NCBI RefSeq assembly: GCF_900100085.1
Contig: NZ_FNEJ01000002.1
Span: forward strand, 186,001-250,000
Reading direction: 5' to 3'
DNA from: Salipiger marinus
GTDB taxonomy: Bacteria > Pseudomonadota > Alphaproteobacteria > Rhodobacterales > Rhodobacteraceae
Length of the DNA stretch: 64,000 bases
Shown here: positions 26,342 to 36,732 of the stretch, one piece after another
How positions within the stretch are numbered: position 1 is the stretch's first letter
Layout of the letters: each line of letters begins with the position of its first letter
The notes under the pieces: generated by a model
Told to the model about the DNA's origin: nothing
Database searches by the model: none
Seen by the model: the letters and a program-made list of their open reading frames with translations, nothing else
Made by a program: the position numbers and the translations under genes

Positions 26342-27015
26342 GCGGCAATCTCCCAGAGGGTCTGTAGCAGCCCCGGCAGGGCCCGGATGTCATCAATCAT
26401 GCTGCGGGCGGCGCCCAGCCGGTCCAGCGGGTGATAGCCCCAGCTGACCCCGATGCCATGCACGCCTGCCGCCTGCGCCATCTCCATGTCGAAGCTGGTA
26501 TCGCCCACCATCACCGCCGCCTCGGGCGCCACGCCCGCATCGGCCAGCGCCGCCTGCAGCATGGCGGGATGGGGTTTGGACGGATGGTCGTCGGCACAGT
26601 GCTGCGTGACGAAAAGCCGCCGCAGGTCATGTTCGTCCACCAGCCGGTTCAGCCCGCGCCGCGATTTGCCGGTGGCGATGCCCAGCAGCCAGTCGGGGCG
26701 CGCGTGCAGCGCCTCCAGCACCTCGCGCACATGCGGATAAAGCGGCGAGGAGGCGTGCTCCCCCGCCGCGTCGCGCCGCGCCGTGTAGCTGGCCTTGTAG
26801 GCGTCGGCCATCACGACATGGGTCTGCGGGTCTTCTTCGGGGGCCAGCCGTGCCACGGCCAGCGGCAGCGACAGGCCGACAATGCCAAGGATTTCGTCGC
26901 GCAGCGGCGCGGTCTTGCCCACGGCGGCAAATCCCGCCTGCATGGAGGCGACGATATCGGCCTGACTGTCCACCAGCGTGCCGTCCACGTCGAAGATCAC
27001 CAGCTTCAGCGTCAT
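26338..27015 (-). CDS. HAD-IA hydrolase, phosphoglycolate-phosphatase-like
   Basis: 225 residues with the four HAD motifs: DVDGTLVDS (nucleophile and acid Asp), TGKSRRG (Thr), K in HPSKPHP, and VGDTSFDMEMA (acidic pair). The helical cap after motif I fits the phosphoglycolate/pyrophosphate phosphatase group. The precise substrate cannot be read from sequence. It lies 3 bases downstream of the pseudouridine synthase and overlaps ATP12. Confidence 0.85.
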   Translation of the reverse strand: MTLKLVIFDVDGTLVDSQADIVASMQAGFAAVGKTAPLRDEILGIVGLSLPLAVARLAPEEDPQTHVVMADAYKASYTARRDAAGEHASSPLYPHVREVLEALHARPDWLLGIATGKSRRGLNRLVDEHDLRRLFVTQHCADDHPSKPHPAMLQAALADAGVAPEAAVMVGDTSFDMEMAQAAGVHGIGVSWGYHPLDRLGAARSMIDDIRALPGLLQTLWEIAA

Positions 27016-27018
27016 GGC

Positions 27019-28071
27019 TCAGTGCAGCTCTGCAAAGGGATCGTCGCTGGCCAGATCCTCGGTCCAGCCAAAGGTGTCCCAGCTTTGCGCCATGTGATCC
27101 GGCAGCGGCGCCGTCAGGGTCATGGTCTTGCGGGTGACCGGATGCTGAAAGGTCATCGACCGCGCATGCAGGTGCAGCTTCTTGGAGATGATGCCCCCCA
27201 GCTGCGCGCCCCAGCCATCGCCCATGTTTTCCTGCCCGGAGCCGCCATATTTGCCGTCGCCGATGATCGGATGGCCGATTTCGGCCATATGCGCGCGCAG
27301 CTGGTGGGTGCGCCCGGTCAGCGGCTCCATCGCCACCCAAGAGGCACGGCTCGCCACACGGTAAAGCGTGGCGTAAAGACTGTGCGCGCGCTTGGCGCCC
27401 GGCGTGCTGTCGATGTCGCGCGGATGCACGGCGAGCATTTTCTCGCCCTCGCCGCCGCCGCCCCGGCCCGGTGCCTTCACCAGCCCGTATTTGATCTCGC
27501 CCAGATAGGGCACCGGCACGCCCGCCACCAGCGCCCAGTAAATCTTGCGCGTCTCGCGGTGGCGCAGCGCGGCAGTCAGCCCCTGCGCCGCCTCGCGGGT
27601 GCGCGCCAGCAGCAGCAGGCCCGAAGTGTCCTTGTCCAGCCGGTGGACCAGCCGCGGCTTTTCCTCCAGCCCGAATTTCAGCGCCTCGGACAGCCCGTCG
27701 ACATGGCGGGTCTGCTTGCTGCCGCCCTGTGTCGGCAGGCCCGGCGGCTTGTTCAGCGCGATGATGTGGTCATCCTTCCACAGCACGCAGGACTGGATCA
27801 GCGCCACATCGGCGTCAGAGATGCGGCTGCGCGCGGGCGTGGCAGTGCGCGCCACCTCCTCGGGTTCCGGCAGCGGCGGGATGCGGATCTGGTTGCCCAC
27901 CTCGATCCGGTCCGAGGCTTTCACCCGCCCGCCATCGACGCGGATTTCGCCCTTGCGGCACATCTTTTCGATGCGCCCCTGCGCCAGATGCGGGAAATGG
28001 CGTTTCAGCCAGCGGTCAAGCCGCTGGTCGCCGTCGCCGGGGCCTACGGTCACGGTCTGCACTCGGCTCAT
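27019..28071 (-). CDS. RluA-family 23S rRNA pseudouridine synthase
   Basis: 350 residues. An N-terminal S4 RNA-binding domain (about 16-65, QRLDRWLKRHFPHLAQGRIEKM) is followed by the catalytic domain with HRLDKDTSG, active Asp146. The combination of an S4 domain and this motif fits the RluC/RluD branch, which modifies 23S rRNA. The exact uridine is not predictable. It overlaps crcB by 4 bases and sits 3 bases before the HAD gene. Confidence 0.9.
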   Translation of the reverse strand: MSRVQTVTVGPGDGDQRLDRWLKRHFPHLAQGRIEKMCRKGEIRVDGGRVKASDRIEVGNQIRIPPLPEPEEVARTATPARSRISDADVALIQSCVLWKDDHIIALNKPPGLPTQGGSKQTRHVDGLSEALKFGLEEKPRLVHRLDKDTSGLLLLARTREAAQGLTAALRHRETRKIYWALVAGVPVPYLGEIKYGLVKAPGRGGGGEGEKMLAVHPRDIDSTPGAKRAHSLYATLYRVASRASWVAMEPLTGRTHQLRAHMAEIGHPIIGDGKYGGSGQENMGDGWGAQLGGIISKKLHLHARSMTFQHPVTRKTMTLTAPLPDHMAQSWDTFGWTEDLASDDPFAELH

Positions 28072-28445
28072 GCGAGGATACTCCGGGTCAGGAAAAGGCC
28101 GGCGAACAAGGCTGCCAGCGACACGCCCACCGAGGCGGCAACATAGATCGCCGCCTGCCCCACGTCACCCCGTTCATAAAGCGTGGCAACATCCAGCGAA
28201 AAGGCCGAGAAGGTGGTGAACCCGCCCAGCACCCCGGTCATCAGAAACGGTGCCAGCCGGTTCGCCGACAGCTGCGCCAGCGCGACCACCAGCACCCCCA
28301 TGGCAAAGGACCCAAGGATGTTGACGGCCAGCGTGCCCCAGGGAAAGCCGCGCCCCAAGAGCCGGGCCATGGCAAGCCCGGTCAGATAGCGCCCGCTGGC
28401 ACCAAGCGCGCCGCCAAGCGCGACCTGAAAGAGGGTGAGGATCAT
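28068..28445 (-). CDS. crcB: Fluoride ion channel CrcB/Fluc
   Basis: 125 residues with four hydrophobic helices and the Fluc signatures GGALGASGRYL, WGTLAVNILGSF and GGFTTFSAFSLD, the pore region with the phenylalanine/threonine track. It exports fluoride as an antiparallel dimer in the inner membrane. No fluoride riboswitch is evident in the 45 bases before it. The upstream neighbour is a Deg-type protease on the same strand. Confidence 0.93.
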   Translation of the reverse strand: MILTLFQVALGGALGASGRYLTGLAMARLLGRGFPWGTLAVNILGSFAMGVLVVALAQLSANRLAPFLMTGVLGGFTTFSAFSLDVATLYERGDVGQAAIYVAASVGVSLAALFAGLFLTRSILA

Positions 28446-28490
28446 GGCGCGGAAATGAGCCTCGGACGCCCTGTTGTCAAGCGCTGCGGG

Positions 28491-29867
28491 TCAAAGCCGC
28501 ACCCGCAGCGCAAGCCTTGTGCCGCCGCGCAGCGCGTCGATCTGCAGCCGGGGCGCCGCGCGGCGCAGCAGCGGATCCACATCCCCCGGCGCCTTCACCT
28601 CGCGGCCATTGACGGCGCGCAGGATGTCGCCGCGCTGCAGCCCGATGCGGGCGCCCCATGGCCCCGGATCCAGCACCACCACGCCCTCGGGCCCGTCCAC
28701 CTGCCCAAGCTCTGCCAGGACCGCCGGGTTGACCCGCGCCACGGTCAGGCCCGGCAGCACCGCGCGCTCGTCCAGCGTGGTGCGGTCCTGCGGCGGCAGA
28801 TCCGGCGGGGCGATCATCGTCACCTCGGCCTCGCGCGGGGTGCCATCGCGCAGATACGCGACCCGCGCGGCATGGCCCAGCCCGCGCACCGACATGCGGA
28901 ACAGCATCTCTGGCGGGGTGTTCACCGGCAGCCCGTCCACCGCGCGCACCACGTCCCCCACCTGCAGACCGGCGCGGGCAAAGGGGCTGGCGGGGTGCAT
29001 CTGCGCGATCACCACGCCGCCGGGGCGCGTCAGGCCAAGGCTTTCCGACAGGTCGGCATCGACGCTCTGCCCGGTCATCCCGGCCCATGGCCGCTCGAAG
29101 CTGGTCTTGCCCGCGCGGGCCTGATCGACGAACTGCGCCACCAGTGCGGAAGGAATGGCAAAACCGATGCCGTTCGAGCCGCCTGACCGGGTCAGGATCG
29201 AGGTATTGACCCCGATCAGCCGCCCCGCCACATCCACCAGCGCGCCGCCGGAATTGCCCGGATTGATCGGCGCATCGGTCTGGATGAAATAGCCGCGCGC
29301 ATTGCCGGTGGCGGTGCCCGACCGCGCCAGCCCCGACACGATGCCAGAGGACACCGTCTGCCCCACGCCAAACGGATTGCCGATGGCGAGCACCAGTTCC
29401 CCCACCTCGACCGTGTCGCTGTCGCGCAGGGGCAGAAAGGGCATGTCCGCCGCCTCTTCCAGCTTGAGGATGGCCAGATCCGCCTCCTCGTCGCCCAGCA
29501 GCACGCGGGCGGCATATTCATCGCCGGTGTTCAGCACCACGCGGATGTCGGTCGCCTGCCCTACCACATGGTAATTCGACACCACGATGCCATCCGCCGA
29601 CAGGATCACCCCGGAGCCGAGCGAGTTCTGCACCTGCGGACGCCCGCGCATGTCGCTGAACATCCGGTCAAACAGCGGATCCCCGGCAAAGGGGCTGCGT
29701 GCCTGCACCACGCGGCGGGCATAGATGTTGACCACGGCGGGGGCGGCCTGCTTCACCACTGGCGCAAAACTCAGCGAGATCTGCGCCGCATCCTGCGGCA
29801 CCTGCGGCGGGGTCTGCGCGGCCAGCGGGCTGGCGGCCAGCGCCAGAAACAATAGGGCACGGAGCAT
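28491..29867 (-). CDS. Periplasmic Deg/HtrA-type serine protease with PDZ domains
   Basis: 458 residues from ATG 29865-29867 behind GGAGGACCAG. A longer open frame upstream has no support. A signal peptide MLRALLFLALAASPLAAQ comes first. The trypsin-like domain has catalytic His100 (SNYHVV), Asp130 (EEADLAIL) and Ser206 (GNSGGAL). Two PDZ-like regions follow (about 285-370 and 385-458). It should act as a periplasmic chaperone/protease in protein quality control. Whether it is DegP, DegQ or DegS functionally cannot be decided. Confidence 0.9.
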   Translation of the reverse strand: MLRALLFLALAASPLAAQTPPQVPQDAAQISLSFAPVVKQAAPAVVNIYARRVVQARSPFAGDPLFDRMFSDMRGRPQVQNSLGSGVILSADGIVVSNYHVVGQATDIRVVLNTGDEYAARVLLGDEEADLAILKLEEAADMPFLPLRDSDTVEVGELVLAIGNPFGVGQTVSSGIVSGLARSGTATGNARGYFIQTDAPINPGNSGGALVDVAGRLIGVNTSILTRSGGSNGIGFAIPSALVAQFVDQARAGKTSFERPWAGMTGQSVDADLSESLGLTRPGGVVIAQMHPASPFARAGLQVGDVVRAVDGLPVNTPPEMLFRMSVRGLGHAARVAYLRDGTPREAEVTMIAPPDLPPQDRTTLDERAVLPGLTVARVNPAVLAELGQVDGPEGVVVLDPGPWGARIGLQRGDILRAVNGREVKAPGDVDPLLRRAAPRLQIDALRGGTRLALRVRL

Positions 29868-29933
29868 GGTCTGGTCCTCCTGCGCGCCGATATGTCCCCG
29901 CCCCCGCCGCTTTGCAAGCCGCAGAACGGCAAA

Positions 29934-29961
29934 GGGCCCCGCCGTTCCCGGCAGGGCCCCG
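29934..29961 (-). terminator. Hairpin after rplQ, end of the alpha operon
   Basis: Arms GGGCCCCGCCG and CGGCAGGGCCC (one mismatch) with a TTC-type loop, about 22 bases past the rplQ stop on the minus strand. It marks the end of the rpsM-rpsK-rpoA-rplQ operon before the Deg protease gene. Confidence 0.6.
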
Positions 29962-29982
29962 ATCACATCACCTGCGCGCGGA

Positions 29983-30408
29983 TCATTCCGCGTCGGCAAG
30001 CGCCTCGTCAGCTTCAAGACGCGCGCGGTCCACGGCGCCTTTGGCGTCGACATCGCGGTCGACCAGTTCGATGATCGCCATGGGCGCCATGTCGCCGTAG
30101 CGGAAGCCGGCCTTCATGATGCGCACATAGCCGCCCTGACGTTCGGCATAACGCGGGCCGAGGATCTCGAACAGCTTGGCAACGTGCTTGTCCTGCTTCA
30201 GCTGGGAATCGGCCTGACGGCGGGCGTGCAGGTCACCGCGCTTGCCCAGCGTGATGAGCTTTTCCACGATGCGGCGAAGTTCCTTCGCCTTGGGCAGGGT
30301 GGTTTTGATCTGTTCGTGCTCGATGAGCGAGCCAGCCATGTTCGCCCACAGCGCCTTGCGGTGCTCGTGGGTGCGGTTGAGGCGGCGGTAACCGGAAGCG
30401 TGACGCAT
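29983..30408 (-). CDS. rplQ: Large ribosomal subunit protein bL17
   Basis: 141 residues beginning [20 protein letters not shown], the invariant L17 start, with the [14 protein letters not shown] block. It is a 50S protein near the tunnel exit. It is the last gene of the alpha operon, after rpoA, the standard bacterial order. The C-terminal tail from about residue 118 is an acidic/Ala-rich extension common in alphaproteobacteria. Confidence 0.97.
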   Translation of the reverse strand: MRHASGYRRLNRTHEHRKALWANMAGSLIEHEQIKTTLPKAKELRRIVEKLITLGKRGDLHARRQADSQLKQDKHVAKLFEILGPRYAERQGGYVRIMKAGFRYGDMAPMAIIELVDRDVDAKGAVDRARLEADEALADAE

Positions 30409-30536
30409 TTTCTATCTCCAAGCGTTTTTTGCTTTGTCCGGGGCTCCATGCGTGCGGAACCCTCTCCTTGGGGCGGAATGCCCGTTTGCGGGGCGCAAGG
30501 GCCATGCCGGCTGGCACGGCCCCTGCACGGGGTGGC

Positions 30537-31553
30537 TCAGAACTGGTCTTCCAGTTTCTTCGCCAGATCCTCGATGTTGTCCGGCGGCCAGTCCTCGACA
30601 TCCATGCCAAGGTGCAGACCCATGGAGGACAGCACTTCCTTGATCTCGTTGAGCGACTTGCGGCCAAAGTTCGGCGTGCGCAGCATCTCTGCTTCGGTCT
30701 TCTGGATCAGATCGCCGATATACACGATGTTGTCGTTCTTGAGGCAGTTGGCCGAACGGACCGACAGTTCCAGCTCATCGACTTTCTTGAGCAGGAGCGG
30801 GTTGAACTCCAGCCCGTCGTCGTCGTCGTGCCGCATCGCCGATTCCGGCTCTTCGAAGTTGACGAAGATCGACAGCTGGTCCTGCAGGATGCGCGCCGCA
30901 TACGCGATGGCATCCTCCGGAGTGACCGAACCATCGGTTTCGATCTTCATGGTCAGCTTGTCATAGTCCAGAACCTGACCTTCCCGGGTGGGCACAACCT
31001 CATAGGCCACTTTCTTGACCGGCGAATAGATCGCGTCGATCGGAATGAGGCCGATGGGGGCATCCTCGGGCTTGTTCTTGTCGGCAGAGACATAGCCCTT
31101 GCCGGTGTTCACGGTCAGTTCGACGTAGAAATCCGCACCCTCGTCGAGGTGGCAGATCACGTGGTCCTTGTTCAGCACCTCGATGCCGTTGGATTCGGTG
31201 ATATCGGCCGCGGTCACGACCCCCGGACCCTTGGCGTTGAGGCTGAGGCGCTTCGGCCCCTCGACTTCCATGCGCAGCGACACACCCTTGAGGTTCAGGA
31301 TGATGTCGGTCACGTCCTCGCGGACGCCTGCGACGGAGGAAAATTCGTGCAGCACATTGTCGATCTGTACCGACGTGATCGCCGCGCCCTGAAGGCTCGA
31401 CAGCAGCACGCGGCGCAGAGCATTCCCGAGCGTCAGGCCGAAGCCCCGTTCCAGCGGTTCGGCCACAAGGGTCGCAACGCGGGTCGGATCGGCGCCGGGG
31501 CGAACCTCCAGCTGGGTCGGCTTGATAAGTTCAGCCCAGTTCTTGTGGATCAT
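30537..31553 (-). CDS. rpoA: RNA polymerase alpha subunit
   Basis: 338 residues from [10 protein letters not shown]. The N-terminal dimerisation domain includes [12 protein letters not shown]. The C-terminal alphaCTD includes [14 protein letters not shown] and [14 protein letters not shown], which contact UP elements and activators. Length is normal for the class. A longer open frame to 31703 adds 50 residues that do not match and is rejected. It lies between rpsK and rplQ in the alpha operon. Confidence 0.97.
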   Translation of the reverse strand: MIHKNWAELIKPTQLEVRPGADPTRVATLVAEPLERGFGLTLGNALRRVLLSSLQGAAITSVQIDNVLHEFSSVAGVREDVTDIILNLKGVSLRMEVEGPKRLSLNAKGPGVVTAADITESNGIEVLNKDHVICHLDEGADFYVELTVNTGKGYVSADKNKPEDAPIGLIPIDAIYSPVKKVAYEVVPTREGQVLDYDKLTMKIETDGSVTPEDAIAYAARILQDQLSIFVNFEEPESAMRHDDDDGLEFNPLLLKKVDELELSVRSANCLKNDNIVYIGDLIQKTEAEMLRTPNFGRKSLNEIKEVLSSMGLHLGMDVEDWPPDNIEDLAKKLEDQF

Positions 31554-31668
31554 GCGTCCCTCCATTCCAGTCCGTGCCCCATGTCCAAAGGCGCAGACGC
31601 CCGAGGTTGAAATGACGAAAGCAGGGCCCCGCGCCAACGGCAGGGCCCCGCCTGTAAAGTTTTGGCGG

Positions 31669-32061
31669 TCAGACGCGGCGACGCTTCGGCGGGCGGCAGC
31701 CATTGTGGGCGATCGGCGTCACGTCACGGATGGACGAGATGCTGAAGCCCACGGCAGCCAGCGCGCGCAGAGCCGATTCACGACCCGAACCCGGGCCCTG
31801 CACTTCGACTTCCAGCGTCTTCACACCATGTTCCTGCGCCTTGCGGCCTGCGTCTTCGGCAGCCAGCTGGGCGGCATAGGGGGTCGATTTCCGCGACCCC
31901 TTGAAACCCATGGTGCCTGCGGACGACCAGGCAATCGCATTGCCCTGCACGTCCGAGATCAGGATCTTGGTGTTGTTGAACGACGAGTTCACATGCGCCA
32001 CACCAGCGGCGATGTTCTTGGAGACCTTCTTCTTGCCTCCGCGACGGGTATCACGTGCCAT
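31669..32061 (-). CDS. rpsK: Small ribosomal subunit protein uS11
   Basis: 130 residues, intact, ending in the canonical [18 protein letters not shown]. The N-terminus [20 protein letters not shown] carries the basic extension. It is located on the 30S platform next to the mRNA exit. It lies between rpsM (15 bases upstream) and rpoA (115 bases downstream). Confidence 0.97.
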   Translation of the reverse strand: MARDTRRGGKKKVSKNIAAGVAHVNSSFNNTKILISDVQGNAIAWSSAGTMGFKGSRKSTPYAAQLAAEDAGRKAQEHGVKTLEVEVQGPGSGRESALRALAAVGFSISSIRDVTPIAHNGCRPPKRRRV

Positions 32062-32076
32062 TGAATCAGCCCTCCC

Positions 32077-32445
32077 TTACTTCTTCTTGCCGGCGATCGG
32101 CTTCGCCGGGCCCTTGCGGGTGCGGGCGTTGGTGTGGGTCCGCTGACCGCGGACCGGGAGGTTGCGGCGGTGACGCAGGCCACGGTAGCAGCCCAGATCC
32201 ATCAGGCGCTTGACGTTCATCTGCACTTCGCGGCGCAGGTCGCCTTCGACAGTGAAGTTGGCGTCAATGTGCTCGCGGATGGCAAGCACTTCGGCATCCG
32301 ACAGCTCGTTCACGCGACGGGTGGCGTCGATGTTCACGGCTTCACAGATGGCCTTGGCCGAGGTGTGGCCGATTCCGGTGATATAGGTGAGGGCGATGGG
32401 CACCCGCTTGTTCGTCGGGATGTTCACGCCGGCAATACGTGCCAA
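32077..32445 (-). CDS. rpsM: Small ribosomal subunit protein uS13
   Basis: 122 residues beginning [15 protein letters not shown] and ending [12 protein letters not shown], with the [24 protein letters not shown] block of S13. It is a 30S head protein contacting tRNA and the inter-subunit bridge. It starts the alpha operon here. Upstream, a 280-base divergent region and a BLUF-like gene separate it from adk and secY. Confidence 0.97.
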   Translation of the reverse strand: MARIAGVNIPTNKRVPIALTYITGIGHTSAKAICEAVNIDATRRVNELSDAEVLAIREHIDANFTVEGDLRREVQMNVKRLMDLGCYRGLRHRRNLPVRGQRTHTNARTRKGPAKPIAGKKK

Positions 32446-32597
32446 GTCTCTTTTCCTTTCGTTGCGGTTCCGTAGTGCCAGAACCTTTTTTCACAACATG
32501 AGCCCGAGGGGATGCGACCCACGGGCTTTCCGCTGATGAGGTGATCTGCGTCAGGGAGCGACCCAGCCGCAAGACGATTCTCGTGATGAGATGGCGG

Positions 32598-32626
32598 TGG
32601 GTAAGAGAATTTGCCAGGCGCGTCAA
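32598..32626 (-). promoter_or_regulatory. Probable promoter of the rpsM-rpsK-rpoA-rplQ operon
   Basis: On the minus strand TTGACG (32626-32621), a 17-base spacer and TACCCA (32603-32598). The -35 is good and the -10 weak, as is common in GC-rich Rhodobacteraceae. It sits about 150 bases before rpsM in the interval opened up by the BLUF insertion. Confidence 0.4.
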
Positions 32627-32671
32627 GAGGCACAGGCGCGGAACCTGACATTGCGTCCATGAGTTTAAAGA

Positions 32672-32687
32672 CAGACGCCACCGTCTG
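32672..32687. promoter_or_regulatory. Palindrome CAGACG-CCAC-CGTCTG in front of the BLUF-like gene
   Basis: A perfect 6-bp inverted repeat with a 4-base spacer, 39 bases before the BLUF start and upstream of the rpsM promoter candidate. It is a candidate operator or a small leader hairpin. Confidence 0.35.
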
Positions 32688-32725
32688 CAAGCCTTGACGG
32701 ACAGCCCCGGCGCCGGAGACCCGAG

Positions 32726-33118
32726 ATGATCCATCAGATGCTTTTCACCAGCCTGTCGCGGCATCCGCGCGGCCATGGAAGCGATATCGACATCCTGAGC
32801 GCTGCGATGACTCGCAACCGCCAGATCGGCATCACCGGCTTCCTGCTGCGCGAAAGCACCGGATTCTGTCAGGTGATCGAGGGCACGGAAGTGGCGGTCC
32901 GGGCGCTGTTCGCGCTGATCGAAAGCGATCCGCGGAATTTCTGCGTCACACAGCATGTCCAGCGTGATGTGCCGACCCGGATGTTTCCCGGCTGGTCCAT
33001 GGCCTATGGCGCGCTGTCGGTGGAGGACCGCGCCTTCCTGTCCCGCAGGAAGGTCGCGCGCAGCGGCGGCGTGGTCATCGCCTTCCGCCCCCGCGCTGCG
33101 GGATGGGCGCCCGCCTGA
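32726..33118 (+). CDS. BLUF-domain-like protein lacking the photoactive tyrosine
   Basis: 130 residues covering one BLUF fold plus a short tail. Landmarks line up with AppA-type BLUF domains: N31 in RNRQIGITG, Q49 in GFCQVIEG (flavin-contacting Gln), and W90/M92 in FPGWSMA. But the residue matching the essential Tyr (AppA Y21) is Phe7 in MLFTSLS. BLUF proteins bind FAD and signal blue light through that Tyr. This one may bind flavin without normal photochemistry, or act as a redox or purely structural module. It is on the plus strand between adk and rpsM, convergent with adk, and has no output domain. Confidence 0.8.
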   Translation: MIHQMLFTSLSRHPRGHGSDIDILSAAMTRNRQIGITGFLLRESTGFCQVIEGTEVAVRALFALIESDPRNFCVTQHVQRDVPTRMFPGWSMAYGALSVEDRAFLSRRKVARSGGVVIAFRPRAAGWAPA

Positions 33119-33132
33119 GCGCCCCCGCTCCC

Positions 33133-33156
33133 CTGCCCCGGCCTGAACCGGGGCAG
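33133..33156. terminator. Hairpin between the BLUF-like gene and adk (convergent)
   Basis: CTGCCCCGG (33133-33141), loop CCTGAA, CCGGGGCAG (33148-33156): a 9-bp perfect stem in the 46-base gap, placed to serve both convergent genes. There is no strong U-tract on either side. Confidence 0.6.
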
Positions 33157-33164
33157 AACGCGCC

Positions 33165-33811
33165 TCAGGCGCTGGTCTGCAGCTTCTCCGCGATCGCGGC
33201 CTTGACCTCGTCGATCTCGCCCAGACCGTCCACACGGCAATGCTGGCCCTTGGCATAGTAATAGCCGATCAGCGGCGAGGTCTGCTTGTAATATTCCATC
33301 AGCCGCTTCTGCAGCGCAGCCTCGGTATCGTCGGCCCGGCGCTTGAATTCGGTGCCGCCACAATGGGTGCAGACGCCATCCGCCGGAATGGGCTTGGTGA
33401 TGTCGTTATAGACTTCACCGCAGCTCGCGCAGGTCGAGCGGGCCGTGATTCGGCTGACCAGCGCGGTGTCGTCCACCCGCAGTTCCACCACACGATCCAG
33501 CACCTGCCCCTGCTCGGACAGCAGATCGGCCAGCGCATCCGCCTGTTTCAGCGTGCGCGGGAAGCCGTCGAAGATGTAGCCCGCATCAGGAGCCGCCTCG
33601 AGCTTCTCGCGGATCAGGCCGATCACGATCTCGTCGGTGACCAGTTCCCCGCGCGCCATGACCTCCGCCACGCGCTTGCCCATCTCCGTTCCGCTGTCTT
33701 TCGCCTCGCGGAGCATGTCGCCGGTGGAGAGCTGGGTCATGCCCCGCTCCTCCACCAGAATGCGCGCCTGTGTGCCTTTGCCCGCGCCCGGCGGCCCTAG
33801 AAGAATGATGT

Positions 33812-33815
<4 letters not shown>
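33165..33815 (-). CDS. adk: Adenylate kinase, zinc-binding LID form
   Basis: 216 residues. The P-loop GPPGAGKGT spans 7-15 and the NMP-binding domain follows. The long LID carries four cysteines (C129, C132, C149, C152) arranged CxxC...CxxC that should bind structural zinc, a form often found in Gram-positives and alphaproteobacteria. It interconverts AMP, ADP and ATP. It overlaps secY by 4 bases, the common secY-adk arrangement. Confidence 0.96.
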
Positions 33816-35176
<1,361 letters not shown>

Positions 35177-35196
35177 GAGGGTCCTCTCTCAGACGA

Positions 35197-35232
35197 AACG
35201 CCGCCGGGGCGCTTTCCGGCTCCGGCGGCGTT
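35197..35232 (-). terminator. Terminator-like hairpin between rplO and secY
   Basis: AACGCCGCCGG (35197-35207) pairs with CCGGCGGCGTT (35222-35232). On the minus strand the stem runs into GTTTCG. It may attenuate ribosomal transcription into secY-adk. Confidence 0.55.
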
Positions 35233-35285
35233 CGTGGAAAACATGGGGCCTTATGTAAGCGGCGCAGGCGCCGCTCACAAGCCGC

Positions 35286-35750
35286 TTATTCGGACGCAGC
35301 AGCGACCGTCAGCGCACCACCTGCCTTCTCCACCGCCTCGATGGCGGATTGGGAGGCGCCGGTGACGGCAATGGTCAGGGCCGCAGTGATCTCGCCCTTG
35401 GCCAGAACGCGGATACCGTCCAGCTTGCGGCGCACCAGACCCGAAGACACCAGCGTCTCTTCGGTGATCGAGCCCGCTTCCAGCTTGCCCGCGTCCACGA
35501 ACTTCTGGATCAGGCCAAGGTTGACCACGGCATAGGATTTCCGGTTCGGCTTGGTGAAGCCACGCTTCGGCAGGCGCTGGTAGAGCGGCATCTGGCCGCC
35601 TTCGTAGCCATTGATGGCCACACCCGACCGGGACTTCTGACCCTTGATGCCGCGACCGGCGGTCTTGCCCTTGCCGGAGCCGGGGCCACGCGCGAGGCGC
35701 TTTTTGGTGCGGGTTGCGCCAGGATTGTCGCGCAGTTCGTGCAGTTTCAT
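35286..35750 (-). CDS. rplO: Large ribosomal subunit protein uL15
   Basis: 154 residues beginning [34 protein letters not shown], the glycine/basic extension of L15, then the conserved core with [15 protein letters not shown]. It is a 50S assembly protein near the peptidyl-transferase region. Normally it directly follows rpmD; here a DUF2585 gene intervenes, leaving a 134-base gap before rplO. Confidence 0.97.
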   Translation of the reverse strand: MKLHELRDNPGATRTKKRLARGPGSGKGKTAGRGIKGQKSRSGVAINGYEGGQMPLYQRLPKRGFTKPNRKSYAVVNLGLIQKFVDAGKLEAGSITEETLVSSGLVRRKLDGIRVLAKGEITAALTIAVTGASQSAIEAVEKAGGALTVAAASE

Positions 35751-35884
35751 TGTCGCTTCTCCTTGCCGGATGTGCCCCCCAGCGACGGATGGGGCAAACG
35801 CGGCTCAACTGGTTTGGAATCGTGTGGCGCCGGGCCACCGGGGGCGTATAGCGGGCAGGGCTTCGCTCTGCAAGTCCCGCACCG

Positions 35885-36463
35885 TCAGGGCCGGGCGGGC
35901 CGGATGGCGTCCTGCCAGTCGGCCACCGCCTGCTGCGGCGCCACCACCTGCAGCGTGCTCAGCGTCAGGCTGTCCCGCGCGATCAGACTGCTGGCAAGCT
36001 CCAGCACCGCCACAAGCGCCAGCGAGGCCCCCACCGGCAGCGCGCGGGCCAGCGCCACCCCGGCCAGCATGAAGACGTAATCCATCACGGCGTTGAGAAC
36101 GGTATCGCCCAGATAACCCTGATACAGCGTCGTGGCGCGGAAGCGGTCCAGCACAAAATCCGTATGCTCCGCCAGTTCCCAGCCGACCCCGATCGCGAAA
36201 GCCGACCACAGCAGCACGGTGTCGGGACGGCGCAGCGGCAGCGCGCGCAGCAGCAGGGCCAACAGCATGCCCTGCACCAGATGCGAAACCGAATACCAGT
36301 CCGCCACCTGCTGGGAGGTTTCCGGCGACCAGATCGAATTGACCCAAAGCCGGATCCCGCCCGAGGCACTGACCAGCGGCTGCCCCCACAGCGCCAGCGT
36401 GACAGCGATCACACCCGCGCCCGCGACCAGCAGCAGCGCCGCTCCTGTCCTGTTCATGGTCAT
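35885..36463 (-). CDS. DUF2585 (UPF0314) family membrane protein
   Basis: 192 residues from ATG 36461-36463 behind GGGGGGCAGG. It has about four hydrophobic helices and the DUF2585 landmarks: IRLWVNSIWSPETSQQVADWYSVSH, then VGWELAEHTDFVLDRFRATT and GYLGDTVLNAVMD, then a second amphipathic helix with IARDSLTLSTL. The family is found in alphaproteobacteria and has no known function. It is inserted in the spc operon between rpmD and rplO, on the same strand, and preceded by a terminator-like hairpin. Confidence 0.85.
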   Translation of the reverse strand: MTMNRTGAALLLVAGAGVIAVTLALWGQPLVSASGGIRLWVNSIWSPETSQQVADWYSVSHLVQGMLLALLLRALPLRRPDTVLLWSAFAIGVGWELAEHTDFVLDRFRATTLYQGYLGDTVLNAVMDYVFMLAGVALARALPVGASLALVAVLELASSLIARDSLTLSTLQVVAPQQAVADWQDAIRPARP

Positions 36464-36481
36464 CCTGCCCCCCTGCCCCAC

Positions 36482-36513
36482 GGAAAACGCCCCGCAGATC
36501 GCTCTGCGGGGCG
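36482..36513 (-). terminator. Intrinsic terminator after rpmD, inside the spc region
   Basis: CGCCCCGCAG (36488-36497), loop ATCGCT, CTGCGGGGCG (36504-36513), followed on the minus strand by GTTTTCC. A 10-bp perfect stem with a T-run, 25 bases past the rpmD stop: a textbook terminator in the middle of a ribosomal operon. Confidence 0.75.
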
Positions 36514-36538
36514 CCTGTTCACCTCATCGGAACGCGGG

Positions 36539-36727
36539 TCAGTCGCGCTCTTCGATGATCTGCACCAGATGCGGGATCTTGTTGACCATGCCGCGCACGG
36601 ACGGCGTGTCTTCCAGTTCCCGGGTTTTGTGCATCTTGTTCAGCCCGAGGCCGATCAGCGTCTTGCGCTGAACTTCCGGGCGGCGGATCGGAGAGCCGAT
36701 CTGCTTGACAACGATGGTCTTAGCCAT
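36539..36727 (-). CDS. rpmD: Large ribosomal subunit protein uL30
   Basis: 62 residues starting [21 protein letters not shown], with the [23 protein letters not shown] core that identifies short bacterial L30. It is a peripheral 50S protein. It lies 5 bases downstream of rpsE. Confidence 0.96.
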   Translation of the reverse strand: MAKTIVVKQIGSPIRRPEVQRKTLIGLGLNKMHKTRELEDTPSVRGMVNKIPHLVQIIEERD

Positions 36728-36732
36728 GGGTC

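Noticed and set aside
31554-31703. 50-residue N-terminal extension of rpoA
   Set aside because: Does not match alpha subunits; MIHKNW at 31553 is the standard start.
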